DNA of 64,000 bases, from the NCBI GenBank assembly GCA_004194705.1, contig SADC01001286.1:104347-168346 (forward strand). The letters are read 5' to 3'. This document shows positions 43,479 through 55,199 of the stretch, piece after piece; the first letter of the stretch is position 1, and each line of letters starts with the position of its first letter. A program made the translations under genes and the position numbers. Source of the DNA: Ditylenchus dipsaci. Lineage: Eukaryota; Nematoda; Chromadorea; Rhabditida; Anguinidae. Under the pieces are notes generated by a model. That model had not been told where the DNA came from. It ran no database searches and worked only from the letters and a program-made list of their open reading frames with translations.

Positions 43479-44793
43479 GTGTACCGAAGAATTTAAAAAA
43501 ATATTTGCTAAACGACACATTTGCTAAAAAAACTTTTTGCTAAAAATTTTTTTTGCTAAAGTCACATTTTCTAAAATTTCTTTCGCTAAAGTCACATTTG
43601 CTAAAATTTCTTTTGATAAAGGCATATTTACTAAAACTTTTTTGTTAACGCGGTTTTGTGGTTCTTATTGCGTCAAAGACACTATCATTTCAACTTTTTT
43701 CCTCTTTTTAACTTTTTATTCAAGTTTTGGGTGGTTTTGTAAATTTTTAAGTTTTTTTTCGAAATTTTTCAAATTGCGTCTGAATCATCCCAAATTTTTT
43801 AGGCCATCCATGATTTACCTCATACCATCCCAAACTGCTGAAACCACCTCGAGAAAACCCCAGGACCATGAATCGAGGTCCTCTACTAGGAACTGATTGC
43901 ACCCAGAGGGGTTTGATCCAGCAACCTTGATAATGAGTATGTGGACCTCTACGCTACTCAAACACTCAAAATTATAATAAAAAATAAAGTATGTGCCCAT
44001 GTGGATTCGAACCATCAACGTCTACATCAAGCCTTAGAATCGCTCAGAACTTCATCCAGGGTGACCAGATAAAACCAAGTGGATCGAATTTTTTTTCGCG
44101 TTTTCGAGTTCCAAAACGATTTTTCTGCACTAATTCGACCATGCTGAAGATGGTTTGACAGTTGTAAAATCACGTTTTATCAAAAAAATTTGAGTTATCG
44201 TGAGTAATTCATTTTGATAAATCAAGAACTTACCATAACTCAAAATTTTCTCGATAAAACGTAATTTTACCAGTGTCAAACCATCTTCAGCATGGTCGAA
44301 TTAGTGCAGAAAAATCGTTTTGGAACTCGAAAACGCGAAAAAAAATTCGATCCAAGTGGACGACCACTTGGTTTGGTCACACTGGATGAAGTTCTTAGCG
44401 ATCCTGAGGGTTGATATAGAGGTTGCTGGTTCGAATCCACCTGGGCGCATACCTTTTTTTACCATAATTTTAGATATAGAAAGACAAGCGTTTGACTTGG
44501 TCACAGGTTCGGTTCCAAGTACCGGCATTTCCTAAACACCCTACGGTCATATTTGTGACACAAAAAGGACCAGAAAAGGCCTTTACCAAAAAATTTCATT
44601 AGCAAATTGCCTTTAGCAAAAAAAAATTAGCAAATGTGACTTTAGCAAAAGAAATTTTAGCAAATGTGACTTTAGCAAAAATTTTTTTAGCAAATGTGCC
44701 TTTAGCAAATATGTCTTTAGCAAAATTTTTTTAGCAAAAGTTTTTTTTAGCAAATGTGACGTTTAGCAAATATTTTTTTTAATTCTTCGGTAT
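43479..44793. mobile_element. Foldback, word AGCAAATGTGACTTT
   Basis: Ends GGGTGTACCGAAGAATTT and AATTCTTCGGTATAGCCC. Both arms are arrays of TTTAGCAAATGTGAC/GTCACATTTGCTAAA (five or more units each). Nested inside is a second palindrome (about 44060-44390) with ATTCGACCATGCTGAAGATG arms, and SINE-like B boxes at 43990-44030 (minus) and 44410-44455 (plus). The left end matches 9669-9720 except for altered word letters. Confidence 0.75.
44395..44455 (+). repeat. tRNA-derived SINE-like B-box
   Basis: GGTTGCTGGTTCGAATCC followed by a T run. A mirror GGATTCGAACC lies at about 44001. No tRNA fold closes. Confidence 0.35.
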
Positions 44794-45019
44794 AGCCCAG
44801 AATCAGAACAAGCTATCAAAATGTTTTCTATAATTTCAAAATTTGAAAGATTTATGGATTTCAATGGAAAAAACTTGGAAAAAATTAAATAAATGAAATA
44901 AGGTGGAAAATTCAATTTTGATAATTAATTGCTAGATTTCAGTTTTTGGTGTTGAAAATTTTTAACAGCCATTTGTCTTATTAGCGAAATTCCAGCCATT
45001 TTCAAAAACGACTAGTATG

Positions 45020-45448
45020 ACGTATGACGAACTCCCCTCACCAAAAGTCGGAAAATGTAACCAAAGTTCTTTTTCTCGATTTCACGATTTAAAAAAAATT
45101 GAAGCTGAGGCGGAAAATTTAGTATCTTTGGACACTTGAGATTCGGGGATTTTATTTGTGAGATCGTGTAACAAGAATTCAAGAAAACTTCAAGAATATT
45201 GTATTTCTCTATTAACTCCCTTCCCCAAAATCCGTATTTTGTACCTAGTACTTTTATTCGAGTATACTTGAATTTTTTTGATGTTACACGACCTCACAAA
45301 TAAAAGCCCTGAATCTTAAGTATCCAAACATACGAAAATTTTTCGCCTCAGCTTGAAAAAATCTTTAAAAAATCGTGAAATCGAGAAAAAGAACTTTGGG
45401 TACATTTTCCGACTTTTGGGGAGGAGAGTTATTAGAGGAAATACGGTA
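45020..45448. mobile_element. Foldback ending in TACCGTAAAT-type terminus
   Basis: Arms CCAAAAGTCGGAAAATGTA...GATTTCACGATTT and the reverse complement. The right edge reads AGAGGAAATACGGTA, the terminus of the TACCGTAAAT family. 44800-45020 is AT-rich and empty. Confidence 0.65.
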
Positions 45449-45599
45449 ATCGGAATTTTTGTGATATTTTTGAAAAGGGGGTCGAATTGACTCTACTATA
45501 ATAGTGTAGCTCAAAACCAGACATTGACCACCTGAAGTTTCAGGTTCGACCACATCAAGTCCCTTTTCCTGGCTTCCCCACCGTTCCCCCAAACGGCAG

Positions 45600-47921
45600 T
45601 GGCGTGCTAAATCAGAAGGAGCTCACTGGGATGCCACCAGCAAAAGTTCTTCAGCATCCTCGCCCTCAGAAGAAATGACTCTGCAGAGTCTGTGCTCCAG
45701 GAACTCTAGCCGATTGCCCCTTTTCTTCACCAAGTGTTTGGATTTTATTGAAGCGGTAGGAGACGACACTATTCTGATCATCACATTTTTAAGCTATGAT
45801 ATCAATCATCATTTGGCTGTTTTTATATGTAGGAAGGGCAGAATCGGGCCCTCAATAAACCCTCAAAAAAAACCAACCCTTTATTGCAGCTGACTTACGT
45901 CTTTTTGAAGCTGATTTATTTCTTTTTAAAATCAGCTCAAAAAAGATTTCCCCAAACATAAAAGTCCCCATATCTTTTTTTTAAAGGCTGAAATTGTTTT
46001 ACTCCACCAAATAATTCATTTACCCCCAGCAAATATGAAAAATTTGTTTTTATCTCAAAAAAATTTCTTAGTTGTTTATACAATTTATACCAAAATGCAG
46101 CCCGGATCTCAGTTTTCTAACAAGCCGTCAACTGACTTACTGAGCTTTTAAAAAGTCATAGAAAAACCCCTTGTTTGAATAAAACTGTTAAAAAAATTCG
46201 GTCTATAGAAAGACTTTTTTCTCCAATTTTCAAACAGCTCAGTAAGTAAGTTGCTGGCTTGTTAGAAAGCTGAGATCCAGGGCTACATGCTGGTGTTAAA
46301 CCTTTTGAAAAATTAAAAGAAATACTCAAGAGAAATAAATTTTTACGATTTAGGGGGGTGAATGAATTATTTGGCGGGTGAAAGTACTTACAGCATGGCT
46401 CCCAGATGTTCTTATTTTTTAAATTGGCGCCTTCGAAATTTCTAATATTTTGAAGAAAGGTTGATTGTGTTTTTTTTCTCTCATTTTGTAAAGCAAGTCA
46501 CGGCAATCAATTTGGTATATGGATCGAATTGAATTATTGCCCCTTTTTTGCTTTTTTCGCCAATTTATTACCGAAAAAAGAAAAAAGGGGCAAGAATTCA
46601 GATTTTAGGGGCAACTTTTTAGTTACATCTTTTAGCACATTAATATAATTTTTCGCAAAAAAAGCTAATTTTCAAGGCGCCCATTTAAGAAATAAGCACA
46701 AAATGCAGTCCCCGATCTCAGCTTTTTTACAAGCCGTCAACCGACATACTGATATTTTAAAAAGTCAGAGAAAAAAATCTTTCTTTGAATGAAATCGTTG
46801 AAAAAATTAGGTCTATTCAAAAGCTTTTTTCACTAATTTTTTAATACCTCAGTAAGTTAGTTGATAGCTTGTTAGAAAGCTGAGATCCAGGCTGCATGCT
46901 GGTATTGAAACTTTAAAAAAAATTCGAAAAAGTAAAAGAAATGGTCAAGAAAAACGAATTTTCACGATTTGGTGGGGTAAATGAATAATTGGGGGCTAAA
47001 AGAATACCATATTTTCTCTAATAAAGCGGCACCCCCCTATTTTTTACTAGGATTTCAGAGTTAAGACCATCTTTGATTGAAAACTTTTCAATTTTGGAGA
47101 GTTTGAAAAATAGAGTGGCATGCCGCTCTATTAAAGGAAAAATATGGTGATTTGGCAGGTGAAAGTACTTACAGCCTTTTTTTTTATTTGCCTGGCTCTC
47201 TCTCTCTTTGACTTTTTTTTAATTCGATAATTTTTTTGAGAAAAAAACTTTTTTTTGATTTATTTCTTTTTTAAATTAGATTTGATGATATCGCTAAAGT
47301 ACAAATCAGTTTACCAACACTAAAAACATACTTATCCAAGCCCTATTTCAGAACGGCGGAATCCAAATGGAGGGTATCTACCGAGTGCCTGGCAACCAAT
47401 CTCAAGTGGCTGAGCTGGAAAAAGCCTTCAGAAAATCAGACAAAGTGGACCTGGAGGCGCTCAACATCCCTGTCCATGCCACCGCCACTGCCCTCAAAAA
47501 GTTTTTGGACGTACTGCCAGAGCCTTTGATCCCCGTATCTAGTCACGAAGCCATTCTAGCCAGTCTGGAGTTGCCAGTCCAATCGCCCACCTACATGGAC
47601 GATTCCCCAGCCAGCACCACTTCGGCCGTCGATCAGCACACCGAGCGGATCAAGCGACTGCAACAGGTGGTGGGCGAGGTGGTGCCGCCACTCAACAGAC
47701 ATGTCCTAAGACATCTGGCCCAACATCTCAAAAAGGTGGCTGCTAGCTCCAGCACCAACTCCATGGATTTCAGAAATTTGGCCAAGGTTTGGGGACCAAC
47801 CCTGTTCCGCCCCAACTTTGACAGTTTTGAGATGATGGCGAGCAGTCTGGCCAGATTCGAGCTGGCAGCTTATGTTATGTTGAGCAACTGTGATTCGATA
47901 TTCTTGCCTTGCTTGGTGTAG
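45600..47921 (+). CDS. RhoGAP domain protein, p190-like C-terminal exons
   Basis: Two exons, 45600-45755 and 47352-47921, join in phase across GT-AG. The first ends RLPLFFTKCLDFIEA; the second starts NGGIQMEGIYRVPGN. Together they form a complete RhoGAP domain: the opening hydrophobic strand, the GIYRVPGN loop with the catalytic arginine finger (the R), then VHATATALKKFLDVLPEPLI, and WGPTLFRPNF near the end. The protein stops at LPCLV. RhoGAPs switch off Rho-family GTPases by speeding GTP hydrolysis, acting on actin and cell shape. The DLP-PLIP and PTL-RP patterns fit the p190 (ARHGAP35/ARHGAP5) type best, but other classes are possible. Ser-rich sequence (SKSSSASSPSEE) precedes the domain. 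Upstream exons are not visible. The 1.6-kb intron is filled by foldbacks. It is GC-richer than its surroundings and clearly under coding constraint. Confidence 0.85.
46075..46385. repeat. Intronic foldback 1 of the RhoGAP gene
   Basis: Arms GGATCTCAGTTTTCTAACAA...ACTTACTGAGC and the reverse complement (GCTCAGTAAGTAAGTT...GAAAGCTGAGATCC). Confidence 0.6.
46690..46990. repeat. Intronic foldback 2 of the RhoGAP gene
   Basis: Diverged relative of 46075-46385 with the same arm sequence (CGATCTCAGCTTTTTTACAA...GAAAGCTGAGATCC). Similar pieces occur at about 1090-1320 and 52640-52690 as single arms. Confidence 0.6.
47008..47151. mobile_element. TACCGTAAAT-type MITE, diverged
   Basis: TACCATATTTTCTCTAATAA...CTCTATTAAAGGAAAAATATGGTGA, 200 bases before the last RhoGAP exon. 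Confidence 0.55.
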
Positions 47922-47959
47922 GATGTGTGTGGTTGTTGATTAAATTGACCCCTCTCAGA

Positions 47960-48045
47960 CCGGTGATTAGCACTATTTTATGTATCAGTCAATTAAAAGC
48001 ATTTGTGGAGACCCTCGCAAGTTCGAATCCGCCTAGGGATGTCTC
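47960..48045 (+). repeat. SINE-like B-box remnant
   Basis: AGTTCGAATCCGCC followed by a T run. The upstream part does not form a tRNA. 48050-48540 around it has no gene. Confidence 0.3.
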
Positions 48046-48560
48046 AATTTTTTTGATTGATTTCTTCTTTCACCTATTTTGAGAAATTTGCCTATTGGCT
48101 TTTTTATAAATTTTATAAAAAAATTATCACAAAATAGATGCTTTTACTAATAATATACTTTTCTTCTGATAAGCCGTTCTTTTTTGAATGTTACAAAAAA
48201 TCAACAACCCCCAAATGGAATCGAACTGATTACCAGTGATTGAAAAAGCCAAAAGAAAAATTTGGCTCTTGGCCTAAATAGTGCTGAAAGCCAAAGCCAA
48301 ATTCAGCTTTTGGCATTGGCATGCGTTTGGCTTTTCCAATCACTGCTGAGTTATAGTCAAAAGGGGTGAGCAGTGGCTATTTTATAGATCTTCAACTTGA
48401 AATGGCTATATCTCAGTACTTTAAATGTTTTGACCAGATCTCGGCAAATTCGGGTTTAGGAAGACAATTTGATTGTAAAAGCAACTAATTTTTTCAACAA
48501 TGTAATATCTTTTCGAAAATTTCGAAAGCATGGCCAAAAAAGTTCCGCGAGTTAACAGCA

Positions 48561-49150
48561 GTGCTGTAAATCTAGGCACCGTCTAAACTTCAGGCACCTA
48601 TTTCTAGCAGTTATTAGTATTAGGTCGTGTCAAAAGTTCTGTCGTTTTATTTCAAAAGCAATATTTGTGGCGTTGTGTTTTAACCATAGATTTTTTAACA
48701 TTTTTCAAAAGTTTACCTCTCATTTTGTAGCCAAGATTCTCAGCTACAAAATGAGTGGTAAACGTTTGGAAAATGTTTAAAAATCTATGGTAAAAACACA
48801 ACGCCACAAATATTGCTTTTGAAATAAAACAACAGAACTTTTGACACGACCTAATATTACCCAGCTCGGTGCCACGGATTATTAGCTAGCTTAGACATTG
48901 GCACCGGGCTAGGAAAAAAAAAGTCATTGAACCCTTTATGCATACTGGCACCGGCTTGGTGCCGTGCTAATTTACAAGGAAATTTTAGGTCATAATTTTT
49001 TCGGTGCCAAGCCGGTGACGGTATGTAGAAAGGTTTAAATGACTAATTTTTTTATTTCTAGCCCGGTGCTGATGTCTAAGCTGCCTATTAATCCGCGGCA
49101 CCAGGCTGGGTAATATTTATAAATGCTAGAAACAGGGGCCTGAAGTTCAG
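48561..49150. mobile_element. Nested foldbacks, GGCACC words
   Basis: Outer arms AAATCTAGGCACCGTC...TTCTAGCAGTTATTA and ATGCTAGAAAC...TGCCGAGATTT. Inside are two further palindromes side by side: 48609-48857 (TATTAGGTCGTGTCAAAAG ends, mariner-like) and 48857-49115 (ACCCAGCTCGGTGCC... / ...GGCACCAGGCTGGGT). Confidence 0.7.
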
Positions 49151-49179
49151 CCAGTGCCGAGATTTACAGAACTGGTTGG

Positions 49180-50595
49180 GGGTACAGGTCAATCCATCGA
49201 TGCAACAGTCATCGACAATAAAAATTTATCGATGCAAAACTCATCGCTGCAAAACTTATCGCCAACAAAACTCATCGCCAAAAGAAACTCATCGCTTGCA
49301 AAACTCATCGCCGGCAAAACTCATCGATGGCAAAACTCATCGCCAAAAGCAACTTATCGCTTGCAAAACTCATCGACACTTGTATTTTGTCGATTGTTCG
49401 TTTATCGACACTTATATTTCGCCGATTGCCTATTCATCGACACTTGTGTTTCGTCGATAGTTTTATTCCTTGATTCATACTATGCTGTCCTTGTAGATCA
49501 ATTTTTCTTTTCTTTAACTGGGGAGAAGTTGAATAATTTAATATGCGTTGTTATCTTGTCTATTATCGAGTCAAGTGAATAAAATGGAGTGTGCGTTTTT
49601 ATTTGTTTATGGTTTTTAGAGAAGTATGAGATACTAGGGTCTGCAGGCGCCTATCGAGGCCTATGTCGTTCGGGAACATTAGTGTTTCGGATACTATCTC
49701 CGTTGTTCGGGTAGAACATTCACCCTACCTACTAACCCACCTACTCTACCTCGCCTACCCTCGCCTATCCTCACCTATTCTGGCCTATCCTCGCTTACTC
49801 TTGCCTACTATCACCTATCCTCGCCTACCTTGGCCTATCCTCGCCTATATTCGCGTACCCTGGCCTACCCTTGCCTATCTTCGCTTATCCTCGCCTACCC
49901 TCGCCTATTTCGCATATATAACGTACACCAGACCTGGTCCCCAGGGTATACGTTATATCAAAAATTGACTGTAATGATTCTACCTGGACACTTGACTATC
50001 CTATCTGGCTACCTACCCACCTTAACTGGCCATTTAGCTACCCTACCTGGTAGAAAAGTGGGCTTGAACACAAAAATCCACCTTAAATACAGGCTAAAAT
50101 CAACCATCACCGATTTGGAGGGCAAGGAAAATTTTTTTTAGAAACAAGTTTGATTTTACGCATTTGTGCTTAAAAGATAGCTAAGATGTTGAACTTGAGG
50201 GTTCCGGAAAGATATCAGACAAAACATTGCAAAAAGTGGCTAAAAATTAGGTTGTAAAACAATAATTTTATAAAAAGTGTGACGGACGGAAAAAAGCAAA
50301 GAACGATAAGACAAAAGTGTCGATGAACAGATAATCGACGAAATAGAAATGTCGATGAATAGACAATCGACAAAATATAAGTATCGGTGAATAAATAATC
50401 GACGAATTAAAGGCATCGATGAGTTGAGCTGGCGATGAGTTTTGCCATCGATGAGTTTTGCCGGCGATGAGTTTTGCAAGCGATGAGTTTCTTTTGGCGA
50501 TGAGTTTTGTTGGCGATGAGTTTTGCAGCGATGAGTTTTGCATCGATAAATTTTTATTGTCGATGACTGTTGCATCGATGAATTGACCTGTACCC
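49180..50595. mobile_element. Foldback, word AAAACTCATCGCC
   Basis: 1416 bp, ends GGGTACAGGTCAATCCATCG and CGATGAATTGACCTGTACCC, 8-bp duplication CTGGTTGG (49172-49179, 50596-50603). Each arm has about 14 copies of words like AAAACTCATCGCC and CGACACTTGTATTT. The loop has a CTCGCCTATC decamer array (49735-49915). The long open frames are repeat read-through. Confidence 0.85.
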
Positions 50596-50609
50596 CTGGT
50601 TGGTAGTCA

Positions 50610-52760
50610 TCCATAGGTCACTGCATCTAGATTTGACTGTCTAATTATTGTAGTTAGTGTTCTAATTTTAATATTATACAACCGCTTTGCTAATTGATCT
50701 TTTGTCGCCAATTTACCTCGATTGCCTACTGCTAATGTGAGTGTGGTTTGAAAAATTTATAATAGGAATCTCTTAAGTCTGTTGAACAAAATTTATTTAG
50801 TTTCTTTGTATGTTTTTGTTGTCATTAGAGTACATTATTTTCTCTAACAAATGGTTCCTATTCAAAATCGTGTTATTGGTATCCTGCTTTTGACAAGTTT
50901 TTAGCAGACCACTTCCAAAGAGGTTAGCACCACAATTTAAAGCCAGTGGGTTGAGTTAAAGAGGAGTAAAACTTTTTTGTCACAGATTCACTTTTTTCTG
51001 TCAAACATTTATTTTTTATTCTTTGAAAGAAAGATATGAAAATTAAAAAAGAGCTAATAGAAACGGAAAACTGACATCTGTGACAGAAATGAGGAAATCT
51101 GTGACAGAAAAAAGTCAATCTCTGACAAAAGATTTGCCCGTTCAAAATGCGGGAGGTAGCTTGCTGGACGGGGTAAAAGGACAGTAAGCACCGGTGTGAA
51201 CTCTCCACTTGGTTACTTTTGATTATAAATACCTATTTTCATGTAATTTTTTTTACCATTGTTCCAAATTTTTACTCTAGCAGCCGAAATTTTCTCAATA
51301 ATCTGAATCCGTCAACAGAATTCCAAAAAAAAATTTGGTTGACGATATATGAATTGAAGTTGAAAAAATAAAAAAGTGTAATTTTTAACTTTAGCTCATA
51401 TCTCGACAACCGATAAATTTTTTGAAATTTTGTTAATGGATTCGGATTTCTGGGGAAATTTCGGCTACTGGGGCGGATTGAACTATGAAAAATACCTAAA
51501 AAAGTATATATATTCAAAAGTAGCCAAGTGGATAGTTTGCACCGGTGCGAACTGTCCTATGTCCGCCAGAGGGTGATCTACAAAATTGAGTGAAATACTT
51601 AATGCCACAAACACGTTTTTTGAATTTAGGGAGACTATTTTACAGAAGAAAATAGGGTAGGTTTGAGTGTATAGAGCCAAGTCACTGAATTCTGATTATA
51701 AATGTTATGATATATTTATTATGAGCTTGCAAATACATGTATAATAAGCCTGTTTACAATAATAAAGGTAATAAGTTTTCAAAAAAATTTGACACATTAC
51801 AACAATGGTAAAAGGAACGTCTCGTCAAATTTGTGAAAAAAAGAAGATCCAACAGAGTACCTACTTGTTATTTAGGTTGCTATACACCTAAACCACTAAA
51901 CACTGGCACGGCTGTACGTCCTGATAGTATGCCTTTGTGCAGAATTTCACGCTGAGCACGATGGTGAAAAAAAATTGAAAAAAAAAGTAACTCTACGGTG
52001 GTCAGCAGCCTTTGTAAACCATCAATGTCACGATTTTCGCCTATACCACTTCAAAGAGGTAAACATGCCACTGTTTCAATATATTTATTATATTTCATGT
52101 GCAAAAGAAAGCGCAGATTGCGAGCTTTTGAATGACATATCGTGGAGGCATTTATGACATATGAAAAATTTTTGGCTCACAGAAACCATTGTGTTTTTTT
52201 TTCAAAAACGTTGTTCCTACAAAAATATGTACAAAAAGTGTTAAAACGCCGTTTTTTAGTTAATGGTTGATACTATTCCACGGAGCAAGAGAATGCACCA
52301 GATAGTGCTTTAAATCAAATGGAGCTGCAACCAGGCTTTTTGAGTGTTTAGCAAACGTTCAAAAGTATATACCAAAAACGTCTTGACCTGAAACTTCGAT
52401 TTCGCTACATAAATCTGGAATTCTGACACTTGATTCGTGTTCAGCATGGTCAATTTACTAAAGAAACTGTCCTTTGATTATCACAATCACTGTCAAATTT
52501 AAAATTCCGCTCGAGACAAAAATAATTTAAATTCAAATTTTTTCAAATTTCATTTTTTGTCGTTCAAATTGTTTTACCCCGTCAAATCGTAAAATGTGTT
52601 TTTATCTCCAAAACTTTTTTTTTAACATTTCACATCAAAATGTAGCCATGTATCTCGGCTTCCTAACAAGCTATTGACTGAATTTCTGAGATTTCAAAAA
52701 GTCGGAGAAAAAAGTCTTTGTAAGGAGCAAATTTTTCAAAAAATCTCACTTATCTCAGAC
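50610..52760. other. Gene-free stretch with small foldbacks
   Basis: 50974-51130 repeats TCTGTGACAGAAA. 51279-51476 is a foldback (GCCGAAATTTTCTCAATAAT / GAAATTTCGGC) related to the arms of the CCAGTTAGCG family. No supported gene; the frame at 51975-52157 has no domain. Confidence 0.5.
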
Positions 52761-52894
52761 ATAATTCCGGTGCGTAGGCGTTTGGCCACTTTTGTGTCAT
52801 TTTTGGCGTTCTGCCCTATGTTCTGTCTAAGCCACTTAGGCTTATTTTTTCAGCCATTTTGTAGTTCGTAAGGCATTTTTTGGTCCCTAAGCCT

Positions 52895-53345
52895 GGGGAC
52901 CGGCCAGTTAGCGAGAAGGTCAGTTAGCGATGGCCAGTTAGCGAAGGTTTTTTTTCAAAATTTTTGATATTTTTGACATAAAAGTACTCTTTATGTGGAA
53001 AACATTTTTTCTGAGGCCACTCAGTAGCTGAAATTTCCTCAGGAATCCGAATCAAAAAACAGAATTTTAAAATAACGCGTGGTCGTTGAGATATGACCTA
53101 AAATTGGATGGTCATCATTTAAAAATGACAATCACGCAACTTTAGGTCATATCTCAGCGACCACGCGTTATTTTGAAATTCTGTTTTTTTATTCGGATTC
53201 CTGAGGAAATTTCAGCCACTAAGTGGCCCCAGAAAAACTGTTTTCCACAAAAAGAGTACTTTTATGGCAAAAAATATCAAAAATTTTGAAAAAACCTTCG
53301 CTAACTGGCCATCGCTAACTGACCTTCTCGCTAACTGGCTGTACA
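52895..53345. mobile_element. MULE-like foldback, word CCAGTTAGCG
   Basis: 451 bp, ends GGGGACCGGCCAGTTAGCG and CGCTAACTGGCTGTACA, 10-bp duplication CCCTAAGCCT (52885-52894, 53346-53355). The duplication lies beside a CCTAAG-rich tract, so chance is possible. Same family as 19950 and 24809. Confidence 0.75.
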
Positions 53346-53395
53346 CCCTAAGCCTAAGGCTAAGCCTAAGGCCTAAGCCTAAGTGGCTAAAACAG

Positions 53396-53598
53396 GGCGT
53401 GCCTATAAAAGATAAATTAGAGAAATGTTCAATGAACTATTTGATAAAAAAGACATTTGCTCAAATAAGGTTTGCTCAAATAACCGTGATTCACTACTGA
53501 ATTACATCGGTTATTTGAGCAAACCCTTATTTGAGCAAATGTCTTTTTTATCAAATAGTTCATTGAACATTTCTCTTATTTATCTTTTTAGGCACGCC
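53396..53598. mobile_element. MULE-like foldback, ends GGCGTGCCTA
   Basis: 203 bp, perfect 9-bp duplication CTAAAACAG (53387-53395, 53599-53607). Arms carry GAAATGTTCAATGAACTAT and the word GCTCAAATAA. Confidence 0.8.
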
Positions 53599-53944
53599 CT
53601 AAAACAGAACATAGGGCAGAACGCCGAAAATGACACAAAACTGGCCAAACGCCCCTACGCCATAATTCCGAGCAAGACTCTTGAACAAAAATGCATTTAG
53701 AGACTATTTTAGCCCAGCTCCAGTGACCACAACATGACAAAACAGGTAAAAAGTCAAAATTTAAAAGTGTCCAAAACTCAATTTTTATTGATCAGAACTC
53801 AAAAATAATGTCTTTTTTGAACTCCTGAGGCAATTTTGAGTCGATATAGGGTGTTTTAAAACACTTTTGTGTATTTGTTGTGGGAAACATTTACCGTACG
53901 ATGAATTCACCGGGATAAAATGAATTTACCGAGGATTTGCCCAA

Positions 53945-54115
53945 GATATGTAAAAAGGGCTACCAGACAATTTCCAATATTTTTGGAAATTGTCGCCCGA
54001 CATTTTCCAATATTTTTTCGGTAAATTCGGGCGAAACGAGCGAATCGACCGAAAAAATATTGGAAAATGTCGTGCGACATTTTCCAACAATATTGGAAAT
54101 CGTCTGGTAGCCGTA
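53945..54115. repeat. Foldback, word TTTCCAATATT
   Basis: AGGGCTACCAGACAATTTCC ... GGAAATCGTCTGGTAGCC, with internal ACATTTTCCAATATT palindromes. It abuts a single-arm word patch GAATTCACCGGGATAAAATG at 53900. Confidence 0.65.
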
Positions 54116-54423
54116 AAAAGTTTTGAATTGGGGCCCAAATGCGGGGGCCCAAACGTGCGGTCCGTGACAATTCGTCACCTCGGCCGATTCGTCACTCAGG
54201 ACGATTCGTCACCTCCTACTAAAATGGGACGACTCGTCACCTATTTATAAAACCGGACGATTCGTCACCTATTTCTAATTAGCATAATAACTGTGCAATT
54301 TACAACAATTACACATTAATAATGGTTCAATAGATGTTCATCGTTTTAAAATTTCCACCTCAGGCTTTTTTTTTTGCGAAAATATAACAACAAAAACTAA
54401 ATATCAAACAAATAACAACTCAA

Positions 54424-54645
54424 TCATTGATTCATAATGAAGTTAAAGGCTAATCCTCGAAGATATTCCATGAGGTTTAGGTCTTCTGGATCAGTTCTTG
54501 CATATTGCAGCACCTTCTTTAGAATTATGTCATCGGCATCAGAGTACTTCTTTCGTTTCTTTTCAGGCTGAAGTCCTGCTAAGTAATGTTCGTAATGCAT
54601 GTCGTGGAGCTGGATAATAGCCCTTCGATAGATTTGGCGAGACCA
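54424..54645 (-). CDS. Terminal exon-like frame, unrecognised
   Basis: After an acceptor-like AAGGCAG it reads WSRQIYRRAIIQLHDMHYEH, a Lys-rich linker (PEKKRKKYSDADD), then YARTDPEDLNLMEYLRGLAF and a stop. The mix of charged helix and hydrophobic positions looks like real coding sequence. Its phase (0) would also let it serve as an alternative last exon for the gene at 57524-56487. It lies inside a foldback, so it may instead have been captured. Confidence 0.4.
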   Translation of the reverse strand, partial: WSRQIYRRAIIQLHDMHYEHYLAGLQPEKKRKKYSDADDIILKKVLQYARTDPEDLNLMEYLRGLAFNFIMNQ

Positions 54646-55199
54646 CTGCCTTCAGTGGTTTCACCCCAGTAGAGTCGAGAGAGTGGAGTAATGGCCCTTC
54701 GGTAGTTTGAACTATATGGTTAGTGGATACTAGATGGTTCGATTGCTCTTTCGCCCCCACACCTGGATTTAAGGAAGGCCCGGCCCAGGTAACCGGGCTA
54801 ATCCCTGCTCGTGGAACCTAGCAGAAGATGCCACGCTAGTCCGTCTTGTCGCCAAGCGATGAAAAGGACCACGCTGTGGTAGCTGGAAGCTAGTTCACCA
54901 GGAGTGGGTTGAGATTAGAATGAACTCTTTCGCCCTCATACCTAATTAAGAGCCTGGGCACTTGGCTACCTCATTTTCCACCTTAATCACCACCGGAATA
55001 CTAAATGACTATTCGGTAATTTGCCACTGAATCTATATGACTGAGTCGATTCCAGATGGTTCGACGAGTCTTTTGCAAAACTAGCAAACTAGATGATATC
55101 CACCAAGGAGAAAACGGTCCGTGACAATATTTCATGTATCCATTGAAAACGATAAGCATATAACATTAGTGGAAATAATATTAACAGAGAAGAAATTTG

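Larger units (their letters stand above)
52770..53660. mobile_element. MULE-like foldback, outer of a three-element nest
   Basis: 891 bp with a perfect 10-bp duplication CATAATTCCG (52760-52769, 53661-53670). Ends GTGCGTAGGCGTTTGGCC and, on the other strand, GCGTAGGGGCGTTTGGCC. Arms continue GTCATTTTTGGCGTTCTGCC. The repeat modules at 13590 and 25985 preserve the empty site (CGGAATTATGTCT). Two younger elements lie inside (52895-53345 and 53396-53598). Confidence 0.85.

Noticed and set aside
49154..50614. Open frames with THRLQNSS-type repeats
   Set aside because: Translations of the AAAACTCATCGCC word array, present on both strands of the inverted arms.
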